This document shows positions 11,160 to 20,765 of a DNA stretch of 64,000 bases, in pieces. The position numbers and the translations under genes were made by a program. Source of the DNA: Myrica gale (taxonomy: Eukaryota; Streptophyta; Magnoliopsida; Fagales; Myricaceae); contig OZ005617.1 of assembly GCA_963930655.1 (NCBI GenBank), forward strand, positions 11,073,568 through 11,137,567. The letters are read 5' to 3'. The notes under the pieces are model-generated. The model did not search any database. It saw only the letters and a program-made list of their open reading frames with translations, and was not told the origin of the DNA. How positions within the stretch are numbered: the stretch's first letter is position 1; each line of letters begins with the position of its first letter.

Positions 11160-12450
11160 TTTAAGAGCTGGGAAGTCAAACATAATACTTATAAACTTCT
11201 CCCCATTTCTTCTTTCTCCCCATCCCCATAATTCTTCTAATTTCTCCCCCTTTGGCATCATCAAAAATAGGATAAGGGGAGGGTAAGAGCAGTAGGCTAT
11301 TTAGGTAGGAGTCTATGTAGTGGAGGTAAAAGGTTTGGATTTTTTTGATAGGAGGAGGAGGATACTCAAGTTCAAACTTCTTCAGCCATTTCATCCAAGT
11401 CGTGGAGAACCAATACATCCATTTCATTACATGAGGCCAAATATTTCGATCAGCTTCCATATGCACCTCTGTTTCCTTTACCACATACTCAGCTGATGAT
11501 TTCACAAATGCTTGAAGCTCAGTAGAGGTGGAAGTGAACTCATCAAAGTATGCTGAAACACATTTCTAGTCATATAGAGGCTGTTTTTGACTTGATGCTT
11601 GAGACCCCTCATATCCTTATCAAGAGTCTCAAAAACCCTTTGTGTCAACACCAAGTAGTTCCTTGATATCTTCAAATCATGTCTTCATGATGGTGGTCAT
11701 GTCCTTCATATTCTTATCCAATATTTTATGTTCCTACTTGATTCTCCGTCTCGATTTCAGCAATTGAATCCTCAACTTTACTTAGGTGAGGCTCACGAGA
11801 ACTAGCAGCAGGAAATACGGAAGATGATCCAATCTTCAGTGAAGGAAAAGAAATAGGAGTTTGCATACCCGAAGAAGTCCTATTTCCCTTGGGAGTCATT
11901 TCAGTTTCAGCTTTTTCCTCAAAATCTGAATCTTATTGCTTAGGTGTTGTCACACTTTTCTTCACCCATTTTTCATCATCATTTTGAACAAACCCCAGCA
12001 CCTGAAGGGTTTTTCTCTTACTTCTCTAGTCATATCAATCTCAAGGATATGAAATATATGCATGAAAAGCATCCCATAAATATCTCCAAGAAAGTGAAAT
12101 TTTCCAATTCTTGGTAATATGATATTACAAATCATATGATGCAATAATCATCTTATGAACAATCAATCCACTGGTAGCAGGTTTAATAACCTCATTAAGG
12201 GTTGGATTATCCAATACAACCCTAAATATCAAGTGGTTCTTCCTCTGATAACCTCATCCAACCAAATGCATCAAAGAATCATTTTCCATCATTAGGAGCA
12301 GAAATCAGGGAGTTTAATGAAGCAACTGATATGTCCAATATCTCCCCATTTTCACAACTATTGACATTCTCATATGTTGAAATTTGAAGGTTTGCATAAA
12401 CTAACTTAACCAAATTTATACAAGCAATCCACCTTCAAATTCACAAGCAA
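11160..12450 (-). pseudogene. Decayed ORF3 ('env-like'/plant transposon-domain ORF) of the Sirevirus
   Basis: Minus-strand fragments in several frames can be aligned to the ORF that follows pol in Sireviruses. One is LVKLVYANLQISTYENVNSC (about 12350-12430), like the 'FYANL' region of the putative plant transposon-protein domain. Another is HHMICNIILPRIGKFHFLGD (about 12080-12140), with a conserved-looking ILPRIG block. The tail has Glu/Ser-rich sequence. Multiple stops and frameshifts make it a pseudogene. It matches the remnant at 2960-3870. The biological role of this ORF is not established. Confidence 0.5.
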
Positions 12451-12878
12451 ATCCATCCTTGAAATTCAAACATCTCTTTTAAATCAAAAGCATTCTCACT
12501 AATCCATTGAAAATCAGTCCAACAACCAGCAATAACCTTTCGGTTTCTATAAACTTGAAGACAACGAAGTTTACACAGCCTGACCTGAAAATGCTGACCT
12601 CTGTATAAGGAGCAGGTTTCTCAGTGCTTTTTCCTTTCTTTCATGCCTTAGAACTGACAAATATGGGTTATTGGTGAGCGGAACATTTGGGGTGGTTGGA
12701 ATACATCTTGGCAGTGGCTGAGTTAGGAAATTGAATGCTATCGGCTGTGGATTTTTCGAAGAAGGCAGCGGCTAAATGGAATTTGTGAGAGAGTGAGTGA
12801 TGCTTGCCGTTTGGGAGAGAAAAGAGGTTCTGTGAGATGGAGGAGAAGTAAAGTGCTGACCTCTTTTGCCCTAAAGAG

Positions 12879-13113
12879 TATATATATGACATGCATGCCC
12901 CTCATTTTAAAAACATTGTACTCGTTATAAGTGTCGACACATTGACTCAATGTGTTGACACATTTCACATGTTCCCGAATACATTTTAAAAAGACTCTTG
13001 GAAGAGAAGCTTATGTGTTGACACATTAATTTATGGTGTCAACACATACTTCCTTAGTGAAAACATCCATGAAAACCAGAAGTGTTGACACTTGTTTTAC
13101 CAAGTGTTGACAC
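12879..13113 (-). promoter_or_regulatory. Palindrome cluster and TATA-like box upstream of ORF3
   Basis: On the minus strand, six copies of GTGT(C/T)(G/A)ACAC lie in three pairs: starts 12931 and 12952, 13015 and 13036, 13082 and 13104, spaced 21, 21 and 22 bp. Just downstream (minus direction) a TATATATA run at 12879-12887 is followed by pyrimidine-rich leader-like sequence and then ORF3. The arrangement resembles the U3 region of this family's LTRs. It could be an internal promoter for ORF3, or a captured LTR piece. The sequence shows the motifs but not activity. Confidence 0.4.
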
Positions 13114-13329
13114 ATGCCATGTAAAAAGAATGCATTCGATAATTTCTCAAAGAATAAGCATGATTTTAATAGGAAACAAATAGATAGCAACTTAACATGC
13201 ATATTAGAACATGTCCAAAGCAATCAACAACATAATCAACATGACAGATCAAGCACAAATCACCAATTTAATCCAAAAGAAATCTCATTCCAAAAATATA
13301 TCTGAAAATTCTTTTAATCATTAGTAAAT

Positions 13330-14310
13330 GTGATTCCATAGGACATGATTGGAAATTAGCACACATGCATATACAAAACATTTTATTAGGTATACTCACA
13401 GTGAGGTAAAAGAAAAGATCCAATCATACCTCGATACCTCGTGTGTACAATCTCTTTACCTTTTTTTATCATTTTCCAATTGGGTTGATGGACTCATTGA
13501 TGTACCCATCGATTTTAAGTTGTCCATCCCAAATCTTTTGAGTAGGTCTCTTATGTATTTGGCTTGGTTAATGAAGATGCCCTCGTGATATTGTTTGATT
13601 TGAAGCCCGAGAAGATAATTCACATCTCCCATGAGGTTCTTCTTGAATTCACCTTTCATGACTATGGAAAATTCTTCACAAATAGACTCATTAGTAGAAC
13701 AAAAAATGATATCATATATTTGAGCAATAAACATATCATTTTCCTTTTCCTTAGTAAAGTGAGTGATATAGATGATACCTCGTGAAAATCTATTTTCAAC
13801 AAGGAAAGTACTTAACCGTTCATACCATTCTTGAAATGCTTGCTTCAAGCCATATAGTGCTTTTGTGAGCTTGAACATATGGTGTGGTAGATTTTCATCT
13901 ACAAGGCTAGGAGCTTGTTCTACACACACTTTCTCAAAAAGTTAATTATTAAGAAATGCACATATCACAACCAATTGAAATAATTGAGACATGCAAAGAC
14001 AAGCAACATGTGAAAAGATTCTAATCTAGCAGCAAATGCGAATGTCTCATCAAAATCAATTCTCTCTTCTTGATTATAACCTTGGGCTACTAACCTTGCC
14101 TTTGTTCCTTACCACATCCTTAGATACATCCATTTTGTTTTGAAAATCTCATTGAGTACTAATAACTGGATGATCTTTGGGTCTAGGAACTAGATGTCAT
14201 ACCATATTTTTCTCAAAACATTTTACTTCATCATCCATGGCATGAATCCAACTTTTATCAACTTTTGCCTCATAAATATTCTTTGGCTCAAATTGAGAAA
14301 GTAAGACAAA
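13330..14310 (-). pseudogene. Sirevirus reverse transcriptase fragment
   Basis: The minus-strand frame 13456-13929 includes FKLTKALYGLKQAFQEWYER, the copia RT block before the active site, then AQIYDIIFCSTNESICEEF, where the usual YVDDIIFG active site is changed to YDIIFC by loss of an aspartate codon. LMGDVNYLLGLQIKQ follows. The enzyme would copy element RNA to DNA, but with a damaged YxDD motif and upstream frameshifts (13930-14310) it cannot be active. RNase H, expected to the left, is absent: the frame runs into the palindrome-bearing segment near 13110. Confidence 0.75.
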
Positions 14311-14370
14311 ATTACTAGCTTGATTATAAAAAGAGTGAGTACTTACACCTTTCTCCACATTATCAATGAA

Positions 14371-14760
14371 TTAATCGATATGATCGATTTGAGGTGTTTC
14401 TTTTTCCAGATCTTGTACATCTTGCTCTTGTGGATGAGAAACTTTCTTTTCTTCCATCGAAGCTTGTTTCTCAACATATTTTTCAAGATCTACAAATTCA
14501 TTGTCATCTCTTCTCATAGAAATGTTAGATTCATCAAATACCACACGAAAAAATTCTTCAACAACTAGGGTATGTTTATTGAAAACATGATAGAATTTAC
14601 TAGAAGTTGAATAGCCAAGAAGGATACCTTTCATCTGCTTTTGCCTCGAACTTACCCAAATTATCCAATGCTATCAACATGAGTATCTTTCCTTTGTTAT
14701 TATTATCAAAAGTAATTGAACCCTTTCCCTTGAGACAAAGAGAGTTAAACCAACTCTTGT
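14371..14760 (-). pseudogene. Joined remnants of protease start and integrase C-terminus
   Basis: Near 14700 the minus strand reads KGKGSITFDNNNKGKI, typical of the segment at the start of copia protease. Within about 30 codons it passes to LGKFEAKAD and then GILLGYSTSSKFYHVFNKHT with VVFDES, the C-terminal part of copia integrase. The protease active site and the whole integrase zinc-binding and catalytic core are missing. A deletion during reverse transcription or by recombination is the simplest explanation. A short frame (14371-14634) is still open. Confidence 0.65.
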
Positions 14761-14925
14761 CTCCGATCATGTGCTTGGAGCATTCTCATTGGACTTCAAG
14801 CACATCTGCAAAATCAATCAACTCTTGGTTTTTGGTACCCACATCTTTTTGGGTCCTTTGGTGTGAGATACAAATCTCATTACCTTATCTTTTTGAATCC
14901 ATACAAATTTGATCACATGAGTGGA

Positions 14926-16460
14926 TCATTTTCTAGTTAGACATGTGTGTGAGATGTGTCCATGCTTTCCACAAAAATTACACATAAAGAAAGGTGTTGA
15001 TGACTTAATAATTATATCAGAATATAACTTTTGATATCCACTTGACTCATAGCCAATTCCGCTTTTGTTGAAACAACATTTTTGTGAACCAAGGAGAATA
15101 TCAATGTTCTTTTTTCCTTGGGTAAATCTTACAAGATCATTTGTAAGAGAGTCAACTTTCACTTTCAAGGTGTCATTTTCAACAATCAAAACACTTGAAT
15201 CACCTTGCAAAGGTTTTTCTTTTTCTTTTGTTGTCTTTGCAAGATCATCTCTAAGAGATATGACTTGAATTTTCAAACTATCATTCTCTTTTGTAATACT
15301 TTCAAAATTCTTTTTAATACAACAATACTTTAAAAATATTCTTTTCAACTCGACATGTTCATCAAAAACATCTTGTAATTCCTCAAACGTAAAAGAGTCA
15401 AATGAAGAGCTTTGTACCTCATCTTCGTTATCATTTGTCATGAAGCAAAGGTTTGCAACTTCTTCGTCGCTCTCACTGCTACTTTCATTGGATTCTCCCC
15501 ATGCAGCCAAGAACGCTTTCTTTTTGTCTTTGAAATCCTTTGACTTCTTGTGTGTCTCAACATTGGGGCATTCCGTCTTTGTGTGAACCGGCTTCTCGCA
15601 TCCGAAGCAGATGATTTCATTCTCTTTGCTTCTATCACCTTTGTAATTTGATTTTCTTGAAAATCGTTTATTTCCTTGTTTCTTATGGAAGAATTTCTTC
15701 AATCTTTTAGTGAATAAAGTCATTTCCTCATCATCCTCAGAGGATTCATCCTCACTAGAGTATGTGGCCTTTAAGGCTACACCCTTTTTTCCTTTGCCTT
15801 CATCTTCGTCTCTCTTATCTTGATTCATCTCATGGGTCATGAGAGATCCCATGAGCTCGTCCAGGGAGAGCTTCGTCAAGTCCTTAGCTTCTTGAATTGC
15901 AGTGACCTTGGGTTCCCAAGCTTTAGGAAGACACCTGAGAATCTTTCTTACCATTTCATCGTTAGTGTACTCTTTACCAAGAGATTTAAGCTCATTTATG
16001 ATATCAGTAAAATGAGTAAACATAGAAGATATAAATTCATCAGATTTCATCTTAAAAAGCTCATAGCTATGAACAAGCATACTAATCTTATTTTCTTTAA
16101 CTTGATTCGTACCTTCATGAGTTACTTGAAGTTTGTCCCAAATTTGTTTCGCGGTATCACAACCGGAAACACGATTAAATTCATTTGAATCAAGTGCACT
16201 ATATAACACATTCATAGCTTTAGCATTTAAAAACATAAGTCTAAGATCAACATTATTACATTCATTTTCATCTTTCAACTCTCCATCCTTATCTCTAGGA
16301 AATGTAGGACCATTTGAGATAACTCTCCATAGTTCAATAGTTCACGGCTTGGATGTAAATCCTCATCCTAGCCTTCCAATAATTGTAACAAGTTCCATTG
16401 AATAAGAGAGGTCTATTTGTGGATTGACCTTCAGCTAAAGAGGTGTTAACAAGGGTTGTC
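14926..16460 (-). pseudogene. Sirevirus gag, nearly complete
   Basis: An open frame of 450 codons (14926-16278) covers most of gag. In order: YELFKMKSDEFISSMFTHFT and LPKAWEPKVTAIQEAKDLTK (UBN2-type core); an acidic SSEDESSEDDEE stretch; a first CCHC knuckle CFGCEKPVHTKTEC; Glu/Asp-rich and coiled-coil-like sequence; and a second knuckle CNFCGKHGHISHTC at the C-terminus. The true N-terminus lies upstream to 16460 (NYWKARMRIYIQAVN) but is cut off by a frameshift near 16340, and the start codon equivalent to that of copy B is TTG instead of ATG. It therefore could not make full-length Gag, although the rest is well kept. Confidence 0.85.
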
Positions 16461-16483
16461 AAAGATAGAGATATTAAACCTCA

Positions 16484-16495
16484 GCTCTGATACCA
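16484..16495 (-). promoter_or_regulatory. Primer-binding site (initiator tRNA-Met)
   Basis: The minus strand reads TGGTATCAGAGC, exactly the copia consensus, 2 nt from the LTR edge at 16498. Confidence 0.9.
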
Positions 16496-16497
16496 AT

Positions 16498-18068
16498 TGA
16501 AAGTCTAAATAACAACCCAAGAGGGGGGTGAATTGAGTTTAACAAAAACTTATCACTTTTTCGCTAAACAAGCAGATCTGAAAACTACCCCTCTTTAACA
16601 AATAATAATGTTGAACTAAATGTGTCTAATACTATGCCAAATATAAGCAAGGAATGATAAAACATAAAACTCCACAAGTATGAATAAGTACTAAAATGTA
16701 AGAGAGATAGAGTTAGAGAGATGACACAGTAGTTTTTAAGTGGTTCGGCCAAACACGTGCCTATGTCCACCCCTAAGGCAATTGACTTCCTTGGGCTTCC
16801 TCTACTATTCTCCAAATAGCGAATACACCTTAGCTTCCCGGGTGCTAAGGAACCTTTACAAAGCGTTTTGCGAGCTCACGCTTCAACTCTCACAAATCCT
16901 CACAACCTAGAGGATTTCTTCTACTCTCACAAGTAGGACCAAGTGTTTTCCCAACACTCAACAAGTGTTCACACAACACTCAAGTGTTTTCCACAAGATG
17001 GATACAAAGGAATTACAATGAATGGCTCTCTAAGCCGAATATGCCAATGAAAAACTCAAATCGTATGGAATGGCTTTCTAAGCCAAATCAGCAAGTGTAA
17101 AGCTCAATAAGATGCAATAAGATGAGATTATTGAAGGAAACCTAAAGTTTTGCAGGTGGGAGCACAAGCTCTCTCGGTAGGTGTTGTTTTCCCTCTTCTT
17201 CAGCAAGCTTTCTCTCTCTAGAAGTTAGAGTAAGATTGATTGCAAGTGGGTTGTCCCTTCTTCAAGAAATCTCTCTCTTCCTTTGAAGGCTTGGTTTTCA
17301 AAGATGAGCAAGAGAAAAAGATTTGACAATGGAGCTTTGTTCTTGAATGATTCAGCAAGTGAAAACTTTGGATCTTGGACTTTCTCTCTCTAGATGTTGC
17401 AATATTGGTCGAGCTCTTTTTTCTTCTCACTCCATCTGGTTCTTCTTATATAGCCTTAGGTCTTCAACGGTCATTAAGGGTCTTCTTGTAATATTAGAGT
17501 GCCGTTGGAGGTCATTTGAGGCAATTTGAAGAAGTTTGGAAGAGTTGACGTCGTTTCCGAAATTTCTGCAAATTCGCACTATGTGTTGACACGTGGTCTT
17601 CTATGTGTCGACACCATGTTTTCATTTCTCGGGAGATAGTGCAATGTGTCAACAAATCCCTTTAATGTGTCGACACATGGAACACTTAGTCTGAAAAATG
17701 TTGTCAACGATGAATTTTTGCATTTTGGAGTTGGGCTCTCGGGTATTAGTTCAATGTGTCGACACTTCCAACACTTAGTCTGAAAAATTTGTTCTTTGTC
17801 AGAAACTACTCCAATTTCAACTTCAAAGCATCCAAACTATTCCAACACTTCTTTAAACACCTACAATATGAAAAATTGATCTTATCAACTTGAGTAATGG
17901 TGTTCAAGTCCACTTAAAAATAATTAAGAGAGATAACCTCAATCCTTTAAAATATAACTTGGAAATTGTGGATTGACAATGTAAAATCTAAAAGTCTTTG
18001 AAACTTAGAATATTTTGTTATCATTAAAATCATTTATAGATTGTTTGTAAAACAACCTTGGGCTAACA
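16498..18068 (-). repeat. 5' LTR of the Sirevirus
   Basis: The LTR is 1571 bp, from TGAAAGTCTA to CTTGGGCTAACA on the plus strand (TG...CA). The minus strand has a TATATA box at 17447-17452. Upstream of it lie five palindromes: starts 17583 and 17605 (22 bp apart), 17646 and 17667 (21 bp apart), and 17756. The following plus-strand bases TCATT would be the target duplication if the outer end of the other LTR survived. LTR length is in the usual Sirevirus range. Confidence 0.85.
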
Positions 18069-19176
18069 TCATTTATTTTGATATAGATATGAAAGATAGG
18101 TTGACGACGCCAGTCATCAGCATCTTTGGGCTGGGTAAGGGCACAACGAACAACACCCATCCGGGAGGTGTCGAGGGGAGGGCTTGACTAAGCCTAGAGG
18201 GGATAACTCTAATGCAGCCTACAGTAACATCATCACCTTCACCTAAGTCACTAAACTCATCAATCGGAGCTTCATAAACTTGCTTGACTAGGTATTCCTC
18301 ATCACACACACTAGTATCTCCCTCAAGGACCAGGGACAACATGCTGACATATGGCCAAGGGGCGCACTAGGAGGGGTGGGTCCTCACACAGATTTAGATT
18401 GTGAAGGTGAAGACTGGGTAAGAAAAGGGCGAGTATCGCCACGCTTCCAGTAAGGAGTCCCAGTAACCTACTCATAATCCTAAACCAAAGTGTAATAATC
18501 AAGGGTGGAGACTCCTTTAAGGACATTCCTCTCTTAAGGTCATCATGTAAGCCATGTCTAAATCGGCTCAAAGTTATAACCTCATCCTCGACAATATGAC
18601 ATCGCAAACTCATCAAATTGAGCCACATATTTAGTCAAATACCGGTTACCTTGTCGAAGGGCATTCCATTGATCTAACAAATTTATGATGTAAGATTGGG
18701 GAATGTATTTCTATTGAAAATGACGCTTCATTTCAACCCAAGTTCCAACTGAAGGCGTATGACGCCGCAAAAGAGGATCCTCTACGCTCTCCCAATAAAG
18801 TTGAGCATTACCAACTAACTTCAAACTGGCAAATTGCACTCTTCTATCCTCAGACACTCCATACTACTTAAAGAAACGATCATATCTCTAATCCATTGAG
18901 TATAACCCCGGGGATCTAGATATCCATCAAAGATAGGAGCATCCAGCTAAACGGTCTTGAAGAGTCGCTCTAAGTGACATGGACGAGAATCATTACCATG
19001 GCAGTAGCGATCTCGCTCTCGATTGTGATCCCTATGTCTACGATCACGCCTATATTGCATCCGCCATCTCGCCTATCAAGATGACATCTATGATGGGGCA
19101 TATCAGAATTCTCAACATCAAATGGGTGTATCGGGAACTCTAAGGTCTCAACCCTAGTAACTAGGTCTCTGTTTTC
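18069..19176 (-). pseudogene. Reina-like Ty3/gypsy gag-protease linker fragment
   Basis: On the minus strand this segment matches the plus-strand element at about 46939-48075. Shared blocks include CATATTGTCGAGGATGAGGT, CATCATGATGACC-type gag sequence and the YEAPIDEFSDLGEGDDVTVG peptide before protease. Frames are broken (18073-18342 and 18323-18628 are the longest). The Sirevirus inserted into it after the equivalent of about position 48080, so only its 5' part remains. It is a second, older copy of the same gypsy family. Confidence 0.75.
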
Positions 19177-19180
19177 TAAT

Positions 19181-19445
19181 TAATTTAGTTTAATAATTAG
19201 AGACCATAATATTGAAGAAAATGAAGCTAGTAGACGAATGAAAGAATTGTAGACAAAAATATTGATTAAAAATGAGCCAAATTTATTAGTTTAAAAATTA
19301 GAGACCATAATTTTGAAGAAAATGAAGCTAGTAGACTACAGGAAGAATTGTAGACCAAATATTGATTAAAAATGAGCCAAATTAATTAGTTTAAAATTAG
19401 TGACCATAATATTGAACAAAATGACACTAATAGATTAATGAAAAA
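19181..19445. repeat. Tandem repeat, about three units of roughly 100 bp
   Basis: The unit TTAGTTTAA..ATTAGAGACCATAAT, then TTGAAGAAAATGAAGCTAG, then GATTAAAAATGAGCCAAAT, occurs at about 19185, 19287 and 19387. The third unit is more diverged (CAAAATGACACTAATAGA). The units are AT-rich and non-coding. It sits at the outer edge of the gypsy fragment. Confidence 0.7.
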
Positions 19446-20574
19446 ATTAGCCAAATGTTTTCACTGTATGCTCACAAAACAAGTTTCAACATTTGATCAT
19501 ACTAAGCTAATTATTTCCAATAAATTCATGAAATTCCAACAATTATATTTTACGAAAATTTGTACAATTCTCCATACACCATATCAAAACAATATAAAAG
19601 ATAGTTCACATTTTAAAATTACCTTTCAAACATCCAAGAATTTAATTTCACATGATAACACATATCCAAATTAGTTTCGATTTGTAAAAGAATTTAATAT
19701 TTTGTGCATTTATTTTTCACAACATAAGAATTTCATAAAAATTCCATTAAAGAACTAGTTACCTAAAATTCTCAATCAAACCAAAGGAATCCTCAAGCTT
19801 GCCCAAACATTACTTCAAGCCTAAGTCAAATGAATGCATCATGTTAAAATCTACACATCTTGAAAGCAATTTCTAAGAGACCCAATAAAAGGCTTCCTAC
19901 CATTAAACCATTAAAAAACTTCTTGATAATACTTATTTCAAACGTGTTGATAATAATTCTTTCATTTGAACCCTATTTAATCAATATGAGAGTACTATCT
20001 CTACAAAACATGGTATTTTTCAAAATCTTTCCTTTTATTACTTTACAGCAACCCCCAAAAATTCCGGAGTTCTTATTACTCCAAACCTAGAAATTTTAAG
20101 TTCCTCATCTTCATTAGAGACATAAAATTGAAGGAGAAAATACTTAACCAAATTTGTTGTCGATGTCGCAAAAGAACCGCCTAATTTTAGAGGATTGGGC
20201 TCTCCAACGTTAACTACAAAATAGCATAACCCTACATCAATCCAAAGAAATTCGACCCACAAGTAAGGATGAAATCATATCTACTCCAAAATATTACCAA
20301 CCCTGTAAATCGACTGTCTCAAATGGCTAGAGAGAGGCGTTTTGAGAAAAATAAAATAGTTACAAGCCTTAATCTCGACTAGGGTTTGAAGAGACCAAAA
20401 ATCTAGCCGAAATGGGTGAGAACGTTGAAATTTGAAACATAGACTTGAAGTTTTGAAAAAGAGGGAAATTGAGAAACGGACAGAAAACGAACCTAAGAAA
20501 TGTTCGTGAGGAGGGGAAGGTTTTGCGGAAGGGAAAGTCACACAATTGAAACACACCGTGGTCTTTTTTTATTA
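19446..20574. other. AT-rich, unclassified sequence
   Basis: Nothing is recognised with confidence. A minus-strand open frame at 20281-20556 is Ser/Phe/Pro-rich and low in complexity. It looks like the 5'-leader or LTR sequence of a gypsy element rather than a host gene, because it lacks a domain and has many overlapping frames. The right boundary is where LINE sequence becomes recognisable. Confidence 0.35.
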
Positions 20575-20765
20575 TTTTTGGAATGTTACAGAGTATCCCA
20601 AGATCTCCACAATGCTCTTTTTTAATGCTTCATTCACCCCACTTCTCGGGTTAGGCTGGAGTCCCGCATTGAGTGCAAAAAAAATCAGTGCATCTTTGAC
20701 AAGGCATCATCCGTTTAACACTTACAAAACACTATCAAGTCATCAGCAAAAAAAATATGAAATAT

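Larger units (their letters stand above)
9433..18068 (-). mobile_element. Sirevirus-type Ty1/copia retrotransposon, internally deleted
   Basis: Order on the minus strand: 5' LTR 16498-18068, tRNA-Met primer site, gag with two zinc knuckles, a remnant joining protease to the integrase end, part of reverse transcriptase, ORF3, polypurine tract, and a truncated 3' LTR. The GAG-PR-IN-RT order and a third ORF after pol identify a Sirevirus. Most of protease, the integrase core and RNase H are missing, so the copy is non-autonomous. At its right end it interrupts a Reina-like gag fragment. The left flank was lost with the end of the 3' LTR, so the target duplication cannot be confirmed. Confidence 0.85.
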
